A DNA stretch of 64,000 bases, taken from assembly GCF_001907195.1 (NCBI RefSeq), contig NZ_LVWA01000009.1, positions 186,001 through 250,000 on the forward strand. The letters run 5' to 3'. This DNA is from Pontibacter flavimaris (GTDB lineage Bacteria > Bacteroidota > Bacteroidia > Cytophagales > Hymenobacteraceae). The position numbers and the translations under genes were made by a program. Numbering within the stretch: position 1 is the stretch's first letter; each line of letters opens with the position of its first letter. A model generated the notes under the pieces. That model did not search any database. It was given only the letters and a program-made list of their open reading frames with translations, and was not told where the DNA came from. Shown here piece by piece: positions 46,563-55,800 of this stretch.

Positions 46563-48020
46563 ATGAAACGAATTTTTACTCATTCTGCCCGTTTGTTCTG
46601 GGCGTTGTTGCTGTTTGCTTTTTTTAGTAGTGCTTATGCGGTTGGACAGGATGCAACACTCATTGATGTTAATCAATTTAATTACACTTTTACCACAGAT
46701 ATAAATTCTGTCACCGTCGGGCATAATATTATTTATGACAATCAAGGAAGAATTGAATACGTGAGGGGTACAACTACGCCTGTTAAAAAAGGAGTTGCTG
46801 AGTTCAATAGTGGCCGCTTATTATTAGACGGAGAACAAGGGAATCCCAGGGGGCTAGATATGTATATAACAACCACATCTCAGATAAATTTGTACCCAAG
46901 TAGCAAATACACCCTTAACTACGACGAGATTTACACTATTGCGGGAAATCATACTATAAATGTTTCAGTAAGTTATTTATATACCATAGATGGTGTAGAG
47001 AGAGAAGAGGTTGTGGAAAGCAGGGACTTTAGTCCCCATACAAATGTTGTGTCTAGAGTGTTCCTATTGCCGGATGTAGATGAGGTACGAAGTAATGCCA
47101 AGTTTAAAGTTAATGTGCGAACCTCGAATAATAATGGCTTATACTACATTGATAATTTAAGGCTTGTAAGATCATGTACAAGTCAAGAATCATCAACAAC
47201 ATCCTCAATTTCTGCTTCTGATGATGAAAAAACCTTTACAGCTAATGTAACTAACATGGGAGATAACCCCACATTTAAGTGGGAAATTATGGAATTCGGT
47301 AAAACAGTTTGGGAGGAAGATCTAATTCAAGTTGGTCCTGTTTATAGAGTTAGTGATGCCAAGCCGATAACAGATATAAGGTTCACGGCTACAGCTTCTC
47401 CGTCTTCTTTATGTCTGCCTGATGGGTATTCCAGAACGGAATCATATAAAATTACCCCCCTCCCAGTAGAAATCATCTACTTCACGGCGGCCAAGCAGGG
47501 CAACAACGTGCTGCTGGAGTGGGCCACGGCCTCTGAGCAGAACAACACCGGCTTCGAGGTGCAGGTGTCGCAGGACGGGTTCAACTTCCGCAAGCTGGAC
47601 TTTGTGCCGACTAAGAACGGCAACACGGTTATCAAACAGGTTTATACTTTTAAAGACACTGAGAATGGCAAGTATGGCACACGCTACTACCGCCTGAAAC
47701 AGATAGACATGGATGGCAAATTCGAGTATTTCACCACCAAGGCCGTGAGTTTTGGTGAGGTGAGCAGCTACAGCCTGAAGGCTTCCCCGAACCCGTTTGA
47801 GAGCGAGGTGACGCTGGAACTGAACGCCGACGAGGCCGGCAAACTGAACGTGCAGGTGCTGGATGCTATGGGCAGATCGGTGCTGACAAAGCAAATCGAA
47901 GTGAGCAAAGGTCGCTCGGTAGAGAAACTAACATTATGGCAGTCGCTGCCGAAAGGTATCTATTTCGTCCGCACCGAAATGAATGGCATCGCCAACAATT
48001 TCAAGCTATTGAAGAAATAG
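46563..48020 (+). CDS. T9SS type A cargo protein, unknown N-terminal domain
   Basis: The protein has 485 residues from the ATG at 46563, chosen because MKRIFTHSARLFWALLLFAF is a good signal peptide. An in-frame GTG 90 nt upstream would bury it. Residues ~30-295 are an A/T-rich, beta-rich region with no family that I recognise. From about 300 the protein is nearly the same as the C-terminus of the 2176-residue cargo: LPVEIIYFTAAKQGNNVLLE, then a type A sorting tail from ~405 (KASPNPFESEVTLELN, ending FKLLKK). The sharp change in base composition at the join suggests a mosaic gene. It should be exported by the T9SS. Function unknown. Confidence 0.85.
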   Translation: MKRIFTHSARLFWALLLFAFFSSAYAVGQDATLIDVNQFNYTFTTDINSVTVGHNIIYDNQGRIEYVRGTTTPVKKGVAEFNSGRLLLDGEQGNPRGLDMYITTTSQINLYPSSKYTLNYDEIYTIAGNHTINVSVSYLYTIDGVEREEVVESRDFSPHTNVVSRVFLLPDVDEVRSNAKFKVNVRTSNNNGLYYIDNLRLVRSCTSQESSTTSSISASDDEKTFTANVTNMGDNPTFKWEIMEFGKTVWEEDLIQVGPVYRVSDAKPITDIRFTATASPSSLCLPDGYSRTESYKITPLPVEIIYFTAAKQGNNVLLEWATASEQNNTGFEVQVSQDGFNFRKLDFVPTKNGNTVIKQVYTFKDTENGKYGTRYYRLKQIDMDGKFEYFTTKAVSFGEVSSYSLKASPNPFESEVTLELNADEAGKLNVQVLDAMGRSVLTKQIEVSKGRSVEKLTLWQSLPKGIYFVRTEMNGIANNFKLLKK

Positions 48021-48072
48021 AGTAATAGGGTTTAAAGAAAAAGAGCCGGGTTATTAGCCCGGCTTTTTGCAT
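47457..48072 (+). repeat. T9SS C-terminal cassette plus terminator, copy 2
   Basis: This is the counterpart of 45449-46070. Both copies continue past the stop codon through a shared AATAGGGTTTAAAG string into an AGCCGGG hairpin. The repeated unit therefore includes the 3' end of the transcript, not just the protein domain. Confidence 0.8.
48042..48068 (+). terminator. Terminator of the 485-residue cargo gene
   Basis: AGCCGGG (48044-48050) pairs with CCCGGCT (48058-48064), followed by TTTT. Confidence 0.75.
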
Positions 48073-48094
48073 TTGTAAGGGTAGGGGGTTTGTA

Positions 48095-48345
48095 GGGATA
48101 GGTCTTGACCTGTCCGAGCGACTGGCTGAAACAAAATTAGCCCTGGTCTATACGCAAAGCTGATTCGGACATCCTTGTCCGGATCTTTTACTGCCGCGGA
48201 CATCCTTGTCCGCGTTTCTGAAGTACCGGGTCCAACCACCCCTGCCCCTCCTTAGCCAAGGAGGGGCAGGGGTGGTTGCTTTGGCTAAAGTATAAATTCC
48301 ATAGCTGCTGTTCTTGCGCGGACAGGTCGGGACCTGTCCGCACAA
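48095..48345. repeat. Cluster of palindromic intergenic repeats
   Basis: Three GGACA/TGTCC palindromes occur: CGGACATCCTTGTCCG at 48166-48181, CGCGGACATCCTTGTCCGCG at 48195-48214, and GCGGACAGG...CCTGTCCGC at about 48317-48340. Between them lies a perfect inverted repeat with 21-bp arms (48233-48253 and 48258-48278, beginning CAACCACCCCTGCCCCTCC) around AGCC. The same families appear at 20495-20735 and 35660-35880. No gene is present. Confidence 0.8.
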
Positions 48346-48364
48346 GTTAATCCTACAAAATAGA

Positions 48365-48396
48365 TGAGCCCGCTGCATTTTAATGCAGCGGGCTCA
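48365..48396 (-). terminator. Terminator of the CocE-like hydrolase gene
   Basis: TGAGCCCGCTGCATT (48365-48379) pairs perfectly with AATGCAGCGGGCTCA (48382-48396). It lies 25 nt beyond the stop of the minus-strand gene. Confidence 0.8.
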
Positions 48397-48421
48397 TACT
48401 TTATACTTCCTCAAGTATACT

Positions 48422-50311
48422 TTACAGCACTTTTACCTTCAGGCTGGTGGGTTGCTGCGGCGAGTGGTATACTTTGTGGGTAGCCTTGATGAAATCCTCC
48501 TCGTTGGCTTCAAAGATGTTATCCACGTACTTCTGCGGGTTGCGGTCTATGAGCGGGAACCAGGTGCTCTGGATCTGTACCATTACACGGTGGCCTTTCT
48601 TGAAAGTATAGAGGACATCCTGCAGTTCCACGTTTACCGCCGTTACCTGGTTTGGCGTGAACGGCTCTGGCTTCTCGAAGCTGTTGCGGAAACGGCCGCG
48701 AAACACCTCGCTGCGCACCATGGCCTGGTAGCCGCCCATGGCCTTCTTCGGCTGGTGCGGGTTTGCCTGCGCTGTATCAGGGTACACATCGATCAGCTTC
48801 ACTACCCAGTCGGCGTCGGAGCCGGTGGTAGCCACTTTCAGTTGGGCCAGAATCTCGCCTGCCAAGGTCAGGTCCTCGGTCAGCACATCCGTCTGGAAGG
48901 TTAGTACATCGGGGCGGCGGCTGGCGAAGCGCTGGTCGTCGGTCATGTACTCGCGCGTCATGCCAACGGTTGTGGCCTCTGTAAAAGGAACCGGTTTGGC
49001 CGGGTCGGAGATAAACTCGCTGGCTTCTGTTTCTCCTGCTGCCGGAGTCTCAAAGCTGAGCTTGCCGTTGGCGTGCAAGTATAAGGCGCGCTCCTGCGCC
49101 TGCTTGGGCGGCCATACTTCAAACTCGCGCCAGGTGTTGTTGCCACCTTCAAACATAATAGCTTCTGGTAGTTTCACAGGTTGCCTGGCGTTGTTTTTCA
49201 GGTAGTGGTTGAAGAATTTGGCTTCTACTTCCTTCAGGTACCAATCGGAGTTGCCCTGCCCAAAGTATACATTGCCGATGTTGGAGCCGTCGGTGCGGGC
49301 CCAGCCGCCATGTACCCAGGGGCCCATCACCAGCATGTTCGTCAGCTTCGGGTTGTTCTTTTCGATGGTCTGGTAAATCTTGAGTGGTCCATACAGGTCC
49401 TCGGCGTCGTACCAGCCGCCCACCGTCATCACGGCAGGGCCTTTTATGTTTTTGAGGTGCGGGAGGATGTTGCGTGCCTGCCAGAAGTCATCATAATTGG
49501 GGTGCGCTACGATATCGTTCCAGAACGCCACATTGCCTTTCAGGTACTTCTCGTTCGCGTTCTTGAGCGGGCCCATCCGCATAAAGAATTCGTAGCCATC
49601 CGGAGTACCGTGGTCGAAACGCGGGTTGCGCTGCGTGGTGGGCTCGGGGCGTGGCAGCCCGAAGCTGGCCAGAAAGTTAAAGGCGTGCGGCAGGAATAAG
49701 GCGCCGTTGTGGTGAAAATCGTCCCAGAACCAGTCGGCAATGGGTGCCTGCGGCGACACGGCCTTCAGGGCGGGGTGGTTGCTCATGAGCCCGGCGGCGG
49801 CATAGAAGCCGGGGTAGGAGATGCCCCACTGGCCCACGCGGCCGTTGTCGCTATCGAGCTTTTTCACCAGCCAGTCCACCGTGTCGTAGGTATCGGTGCT
49901 CTCGTCTTCATCCTTTTTGCCTTTCTTTTTGGTCAGGTGCGGCGTCATGTTCACAAACGCACCTTCCGACATGTAGGTGCCGCGCACATCCTGGTACACA
50001 AAAATGTAGCCTTCACGCAGCAGGTTAGGGCTGGGGCCGAGGCTGGTCTTGTAGCTTTCACCGTAGGGGCCCACCGAGTAAGGCGTGCGGTTCATCAGGA
50101 TCGGGTACTTCTTGCTCTTGTCCTTCGGCGCGTATACCACCGTGAACAGCTTTTTGCCGTCGCGCATCGGGATCTGGTACTCGGCCTTTTCGTAATGCTG
50201 GCGGATGTAGAGCGAATCTTCATTTACCCGCTGGGCCATACTTTGCAGCGCACATAGGCACAGGGCCAGCAGCAGCGCAAAGGGCCGAAGCAGATCTTTT
50301 GTTTTGGTCAT
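48422..50311 (-). CDS. Secreted CocE/NonD family hydrolase (X-Pro dipeptidyl-peptidase S15-like)
   Basis: The 629-residue protein has a signal peptide (LLALCLCALQSMAQ, ends ~27). An alpha/beta hydrolase domain contains FVYQDVRGTYMSEG (105-117) and the nucleophile elbow GQWGISYPGFYAA with Ser165. A C-terminal galactose-binding-like jelly roll (about 400-629) includes FQTDVLTEDLTLAGEI. The family includes cocaine esterase, glutaryl-7-ACA acylases and Xaa-Pro dipeptidyl peptidases, so the substrate is an amide or ester that cannot be specified. An insert rich in Lys/Asp (LTKKKGKKDEDEST) lies just before the nucleophile region. Monocistronic. Confidence 0.88.
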   Translation of the reverse strand: MTKTKDLLRPFALLLALCLCALQSMAQRVNEDSLYIRQHYEKAEYQIPMRDGKKLFTVVYAPKDKSKKYPILMNRTPYSVGPYGESYKTSLGPSPNLLREGYIFVYQDVRGTYMSEGAFVNMTPHLTKKKGKKDEDESTDTYDTVDWLVKKLDSDNGRVGQWGISYPGFYAAAGLMSNHPALKAVSPQAPIADWFWDDFHHNGALFLPHAFNFLASFGLPRPEPTTQRNPRFDHGTPDGYEFFMRMGPLKNANEKYLKGNVAFWNDIVAHPNYDDFWQARNILPHLKNIKGPAVMTVGGWYDAEDLYGPLKIYQTIEKNNPKLTNMLVMGPWVHGGWARTDGSNIGNVYFGQGNSDWYLKEVEAKFFNHYLKNNARQPVKLPEAIMFEGGNNTWREFEVWPPKQAQERALYLHANGKLSFETPAAGETEASEFISDPAKPVPFTEATTVGMTREYMTDDQRFASRRPDVLTFQTDVLTEDLTLAGEILAQLKVATTGSDADWVVKLIDVYPDTAQANPHQPKKAMGGYQAMVRSEVFRGRFRNSFEKPEPFTPNQVTAVNVELQDVLYTFKKGHRVMVQIQSTWFPLIDRNPQKYVDNIFEANEEDFIKATHKVYHSPQQPTSLKVKVL

Positions 50312-50726
50312 AGGTGAGATATAAGGGTGATGAAGTATGGATTAAGCTCTGAAGGTAAACAATCTAAGCTTTAAATGGTATGGCTGCGGCAGCAAGTATA
50401 AACGCAAGTATAAAACTGTGTTTATATAGTATAACCTATATATATTTTATGTTGATTTTATTATATTGTGGAATGCTAAACTTATAAGGTAATCATCTGT
50501 GAAAACAAAGAAAAGAACGAACATGCGCTACCTGCTGCCGTGGCAATTGCTGTATATATTATTTCCGGTTGGGATGATGTGGTGAGAGGCTTTGAAGATG
50601 CACAAGACGGCAAGCCCCATAAGTATGAACAGGCCAAGTAAAGTATAAATCCTGATCCGGTGTAAGTCGTGCTAACTTAGGTTTATACTTCCGCGTTTAA
50701 CCAAAGCATACCAAGCATGAAGACAA
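50312..50726. other. A/T-rich divergent spacer, no gene
   Basis: The spacer lies between the divergent CocE-like and TerB-like genes. It holds two close AAGTATAA words (about 50395-50413) and a TATATATATTTTATG stretch. No clear promoter pair was assigned. A 20-codon frame at 50523 is not credible. Confidence 0.45.
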
Positions 50727-51503
50727 ATGGAACAGGAACAAACCACTTTACTAAAGGATTACCCGATACAGGAAAAGGGAGCTTACTTCTGCGCACTGGC
50801 CACCATGGCCTCTGCCGACGGACACGCCTCTGACGAGGAACTGGAGTTTCTGGACATGATGGGGGAGGCGGCAGAGCTGCCTGAGAACCTGCGTCAGGAG
50901 GTGGAGCAGGTGGCGAAGAACCCCTCGCAGGTGAGCCTGCAAAAGTGCCTGGATACGCTGAAAAGCAGTCCGCTTCGGTTCTCGCTCATCACCGACATCA
51001 TCAGTTTTGCCAAGTCGGACGGACAGTATACCCAGGAGGAGCAGCAGCGCATCGAGGAAATGGCCACCTATTTGGGCGTGGACCACAAGCAGTACAGCCT
51101 GCTGGAGCAGTACGTGGAAAAGGCAGGCGAGGCGCAGCAGCAGGGTGTGGACCCGACTTCGCAGAGCTTCCTGAACAAGAACGGCTTTGGTGATATGTTC
51201 AAGAATGCCGGCATCTCGCCGCAGATGGTTAAAGGCATGCTCGGCATTCTGGCCCCGATTGTTATCGCTAAAATGATGGGTGGCCGGCGGAGCAAGCGCT
51301 ATGGGGGTGGCATGATGGGCGGTCTATTGGGCGGCTTGCTTGGCGGAGGCATGATGGGCAGAAGATCCGGAGGCATGGGCTCTATGGCATCTATACTTAG
51401 CGGGCTGAACGGCCGCAAAGGCTACAGCAGCATGGGCTCCGGTGGTCTGGGCGGGCTGCTGGGAGGAATTCTGGGCGGAGGCAAACGCCGCGGCGGCTGG
51501 TAA
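50727..51503 (+). CDS. TerB-like (tellurite-resistance-type) protein with Gly-rich tail
   Basis: In the 258-residue protein, residues ~15-150 form an all-helical TerB-like domain with two acidic motifs, MASADGHASDEELEFL and FAKSDGQYTQEEQQRIEEMA, typical of the metal-binding helices of TerB/DjlA-N domains. Residues ~165-258 are hydrophobic then extremely Gly/Met-rich (GGGMMGGLLGGLLGGGMMG), possibly membrane-associated or prone to self-assembly. The start at 50727 is the first ATG in frame; the ATG at 50717 is out of frame. No ter gene cluster is nearby, so the tellurite role is only a family label. Confidence 0.75.
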   Translation: MEQEQTTLLKDYPIQEKGAYFCALATMASADGHASDEELEFLDMMGEAAELPENLRQEVEQVAKNPSQVSLQKCLDTLKSSPLRFSLITDIISFAKSDGQYTQEEQQRIEEMATYLGVDHKQYSLLEQYVEKAGEAQQQGVDPTSQSFLNKNGFGDMFKNAGISPQMVKGMLGILAPIVIAKMMGGRRSKRYGGGMMGGLLGGLLGGGMMGRRSGGMGSMASILSGLNGRKGYSSMGSGGLGGLLGGILGGGKRRGGW

Positions 51504-51524
51504 GCTTCAGAGATAAAGAGCCAC

Positions 51525-51572
51525 AAGTATAAAAGGTATGGGTTTTGAATAGCTTATACCTTTTATACTTTA
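51525..51572 (+). terminator. Terminator of the TerB-like gene formed by an inverted pair of AAGTATAA words
   Basis: AAGTATAAAAGGTAT (51525-51539) pairs perfectly with ATACCTTTTATACTT (51556-51570) around a 16-nt loop and is followed by T-rich sequence. Confidence 0.7.
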
Positions 51573-51575
51573 TAC

Positions 51576-51692
51576 TTACTGTAGCTCCACCTGTATCAGC
51601 CGGCGCAGGTACTCTTCCTGCAGCAGCGCCCGCTCCAGCACTCCTCCCAAAAAATAGAGAAGGTACACGTAATCTAAGTATCCCTGTAGCAT
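51576..51692 (-). pseudogene. Possible gene remnant or 38-residue small protein
   Basis: A minus-strand frame from the ATG at 51692 reads MLQGYLDYVYLLYFLGGVLE, then ERALLQEEYLRRLIQVELQ to a stop at 51576. Codons are of the genome's G+C-rich type (CTG, GAG, CGG), unlike the surrounding spacer, and the composition is that of a coding C-terminus. Upstream the frame closes within 27 nt. It may be the tail of a lost gene or a small membrane-associated protein. I do not recognise it. Confidence 0.25.
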
Positions 51693-51862
51693 TACTTGAT
51701 CTTTTCAGGACCCCAATAAGCCGCTTATATTTCCTGTTTAATCGTTAGACAGGAAATTTTAGTAGCTTGTGAGGTAAATCGGTTGCTGGCAGCGGCAAAG
51801 AGAAAGGCAGGAAGGTTTCTGGAGCGAATACAATCGGTTATAAGCAATCAAAGGTTATTAGG

Positions 51863-52753
51863 ATGGAGGTTAAGGATAGCATAGTTTTCCTGGCAATGGG
51901 CGAAGTATATGCCCGCCAAGCAGTATACGCTATTTTATCCCTGCTGAAAGTATACCGCATGCGTTTGCCGGAATCGCTACGTATTATTATCTATACTAAC
52001 GCTCCTGAGTACTTTTCAAGCTTAGAGGATATTAGTTGCCTGGATGTGGTTTACCTGAATGAGGAAAAATTTTGTGCCTGGAAGGGGGCAGGGAATCAGT
52101 TATTCAGAACTAAGATTAAGTTGCTACAAGAAGTAAGGGAGACTGTGGAAGGCAACATTCTTTATGCCGATACGGATATTGTTTTCTTTAAAAGAATCGA
52201 CCACCTCTTTCATTTATTAAATCAGGGTAACTGCATCCTTCACACAAAGGAAGCCGCACTCTCTACAGCGGGTTTCGATGCATACCGCACCAGCTTTTGT
52301 GGCAGGCATTTGACCCTGACATCCGGATGGAGTATCTATATTAGCGACAGGCATTACATGTGGAATGCCGGAGTGATTGGGCTGAGCCCTGAGAAGTATA
52401 AGCTGGTAGATGATGTATTAGAGCTTAATGACCGTTTGCTCTTAGTAAATAACCTGAGGTTAGTGGAGCAACTGGCCTTCTCTGTAGTCCTGGCCGAAAC
52501 TTGCGATGTAATGGAATGTCACAACAGGATTTTTCACTATTGCTGGAATGATGGGAAAGACAAAATGGATGAGCAGATCAAGCGGCTCTTGAAAGACACT
52601 GAGGGTGAAAGGATAGAAAGGAAAGTTCTTAGAATGAATCAATACAGAATATATTACCCCTCAACTAAAGACAAGCTGCTATACTTCTCTAGACCCAGAA
52701 ACCTATTAGCCATGCTGAAGAGGAAGTTTTTGCTGCTACAGAACAATCACTGA
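51863..52753 (+). CDS. Glycosyltransferase-like protein (GT-A fold with DxD motif)
   Basis: The 296-residue protein begins with a Rossmann-like start (IVFLAMGEVYARQAVYAILS), then the nucleotide-sugar/metal motif YADTDIVF (Asp103, Asp105). SGWSIYISDRHYMWNAGVIG resembles the acceptor region of GT8-like enzymes, and the C-terminus is basic. There is no signal peptide, so a cytoplasmic or membrane-edge enzyme transferring a sugar to a glycan or protein is likely. Lower G+C than neighbours hints at transfer, but it carries four AAGTATA/TATACTT words like native genes. Isolated gene; donor and acceptor unknown. Confidence 0.7.
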   Translation: MEVKDSIVFLAMGEVYARQAVYAILSLLKVYRMRLPESLRIIIYTNAPEYFSSLEDISCLDVVYLNEEKFCAWKGAGNQLFRTKIKLLQEVRETVEGNILYADTDIVFFKRIDHLFHLLNQGNCILHTKEAALSTAGFDAYRTSFCGRHLTLTSGWSIYISDRHYMWNAGVIGLSPEKYKLVDDVLELNDRLLLVNNLRLVEQLAFSVVLAETCDVMECHNRIFHYCWNDGKDKMDEQIKRLLKDTEGERIERKVLRMNQYRIYYPSTKDKLLYFSRPRNLLAMLKRKFLLLQNNH

Positions 52754-52799
52754 AGTCCAGCTGCTGACAGGAGCTTGAAAATTGGAAGACAGTAAAAGC

Positions 52800-52836
52800 A
52801 AAAAGCGGCTGCCCCATCCGGAGCAGCCGCTTTTTT
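52800..52836. terminator. Bidirectional terminator between convergent genes
   Basis: AAAAGCGGCTGC (52801-52812) pairs with GCAGCCGCTTTT (52823-52834), with T runs on both strands. It separates the glycosyltransferase-like gene from the amidohydrolase gene. Confidence 0.85.
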
Positions 52837-52855
52837 ATACTTTATACTTTAATGC

Positions 52856-55800
52856 TTAATGGCGGCAAGTGCAGTGTTCACCGGCGATGCCCTCAAAGCG
52901 GGTGTTGGTGCCCTCATGCCAGTCGAAAGCAGTGGCATACTTGTCGCTTTCCCACCAGAACTTGCCCGGCTGCTTCGTTGTGTTGCCGATCTCAGCCATC
53001 GTGGCGGCGTCATACAGGCGGCCGTTCACCATCGTGTACTTCACGTGTTCCGAGTTCCGGATGTTCTCCAGCGGGTTCTGGTCCAGCACGATCAGGTCAG
53101 CCAGCTTACCGGTTTCCACCGAGCCCAGGTCGTGGCCCATGCCAATGTACTCAGCGCCGTTCAGCGTGGCAGCGCGAAGGGCCTCATGGTTGGTCATGCC
53201 GCCTTGCTGCAGCATCCACAGTTCCCAGTGCGCGCCCAAGCCCTGCAACTGGCCGTGCGCTCCCAGGTTTACCTTCACACCGTTATCCGACAGGGCTTTG
53301 GCCGCTCTGGAGGTGGCCATAAAGCCATTTTCATACTCCTCGTCCGGCACCTGTGTTACAAAGCGGGAACGACCATCGATGATAGAGCGCGGCGTGAACT
53401 TGAGCAGGCGGTCTTTCTCCCATACATTGGTTTTCTGGTACCAGTAGTACTCGCCGTTGGTGGCACCGTAATTCACGATCAGGGTAGGCGTGTAACCCAC
53501 GTTAGAGGCTTTCCATACTTCCAGCACATCCTTGTAAAGCGGTGCAACCGGAATGTTGTGCTCCACGCCCGTGTGGCCGTCCAGGATCATGGTCATGTTG
53601 TGGAAGAAGGTAGAACCGCCCTCCGGGTACACGCTCATGTCCAGTTCGCGCGCTGCCTGAATAACCTGCTGGCGCTGTTCCCGGCGCGGCTGGTTGTAGC
53701 TCTTCACCGAGAAGCCACCCACAGCCTTAATGCGGCGCAGGTGCGAGCGGGCATCGTCCAGGCTGTTGATCACGGCCTTGAAGTTGCCATCGGCACCGTA
53801 GAGGATGGTACCCGTAGAGTAAATGCGCGGACCAACCATAGCGCCCGACTTCACCGCCTCCGACTGGCTGAACACCATCTCGGTCGTGGAAGAAGGGTCG
53901 TGGGTGGTGGTAACGCCGTAGGCCAGGTTGGCGAAGTAGGACCACTGCTTCTGCGGGCTCATGCCCAGGCGGAAGGTGCCCAGGTGCGCATGCACGTCCA
54001 CAATGCCCGGCATAATGGTTTTACCGGCAGCGTCGATCACTTTCGCATCGTTTGGCACGCTGATACCTTTGCCCACCGCCACAATGCGGTTGCCGTCCAC
54101 TACAATCTTACCGCCCTCAATCACTTCATCGCCTTTCATGGTGATGATGCGGGCGTTTGTGAAGGCAACTTTGCCCTGTGGGATATCCGTTTTCAGCTCC
54201 AGGCCGATCTTGGTGCCTGTGGTATCGATGGCTGGCAGTTCTTCCGGTGCACCGGCCACAAAGTTAAAGCGGTTTTTCAGGTCGTTAGAGAAATACTCAT
54301 CGCCCAGCACCCAGTTGATCTTCTTGCTGTCTGCGGACCAGTGGATGCTCGTGCCGGCGTCGCGGGTGAAGCGGGCCACCGGAACAGCCTTGGTATCAGC
54401 ACTCAAATCGAGGCCGGAACCGTTAGCGGTAAATGGTGCGATGTAACCGTTAAAGAGCTCCACAAAGCCGATCCACTTGTTGTCCGGGCTAGGATAGAAC
54501 TGGTCGGTATACTTGGAAGTATAATGCGTCTGCTCGTTCTTACCACTCAGGTCCACGCTCTTGAACGCAAACTTGTCGCCCTCGCGGCCGGTGAAGAATA
54601 TGCGGTTGGATGTGGCGTTGAATTGCGGGTTAGCGCCGCGCTCCTGTACCAACGTGGCTTTCCCGCCATCGGCTGGCATGTAGAAAATGCCTTTCTCCTT
54701 GCCATGCGCGTAGCCCATGTGGCTGTTTCCGCCCTCTTTGCTGTAAAGTATAAACTTACCGTTCGGCGAGAACTGTGGCGAAGTATAGAAGCCTTTCTCT
54801 GTGGTTAGTCTGGTTGGCTTGCCGTTTTTCCTGCGGATGTCGAGCTTGTAGAGGCCTCCGAAGTTATCATCATTCCAAGTGGCGTACACCAGGTGCTTGC
54901 CATCGGGGGAGAAGGAGGGGTAGAACTCGAAATCCTGGCCCTTGGTAATGCGCTCCGGCTTGCCGTTTGGCAGCTCTTTCTTATAGATATAACCCGCCGC
55001 GTTAAATACCAGCGTTTTGCCGTCCGGCGAGGTTACGGCATGGCGGATAGCCTTGGCTGTAAACTTATCAGGTGACACGCCGCCGTTCTTGCTGTGGTCG
55101 TGGCGCACGGCATCGGCAAGGTAGTGTGTGGCAGTGGCTTCAAACGGAATGTTCGCCACCTGCTTCGTCGCCACATCCACTTTGTTGACCTTGCCATCAG
55201 CCCAGAACACGATGGATTTGTTGTCCGGCGTCCAGGAAAAGTATGGATACACGCCGAAAATGGCCCAGGCTTCCTGCTGGTCGTGGCTCAGCTGATCGTA
55301 GATCGGCCACTCTTCGCCGGTTTTCAGGTCGTGCACAAACAGCACCGACTTGGTACGCACGCGGCGCACAAAGGCCACCTGCTTGCCATCCCTGGAAACC
55401 ACCGGACGCACCGCGCCGCCGTTGCCGGATACCACGTTCTCGATCTCACCGGTGTGGCGGTCCACCCGGCGGATCACGTAGATCTGGCCGTTCGGGTCTT
55501 TGTTGTACTCAAAGTTAGAGCCGCCGCTCATGTCCTCCGAGAAGTATACATACTTGCCGTCCGGCGAGGCAAAGGGCTCTCCGGCATCCTGCTGGTCGTT
55601 TTTGCGCTTAGTTAGCTGGATGCCTGTGCCGCCTGTGCGGTGGTACATCCACATCTCGCCGGCCCCCAAAGAGCGGGTATTGGTGAAGTGCTTACGCGCG
55701 ATGATGTACTCTCCGTCCGGGGTCCAGACAGCGTTGTTGAGCAGACGGAAACTTTCGTTGGTGATCTGTTTGGCCTCAGAGCCATCACGTTTCATGATCC

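Noticed and set aside
52859..54808. 649-residue plus-strand open frame opposite the amidohydrolase
   Set aside because: It mirrors the amidohydrolase gene; Val/His/Arg-rich sequence without domain features.
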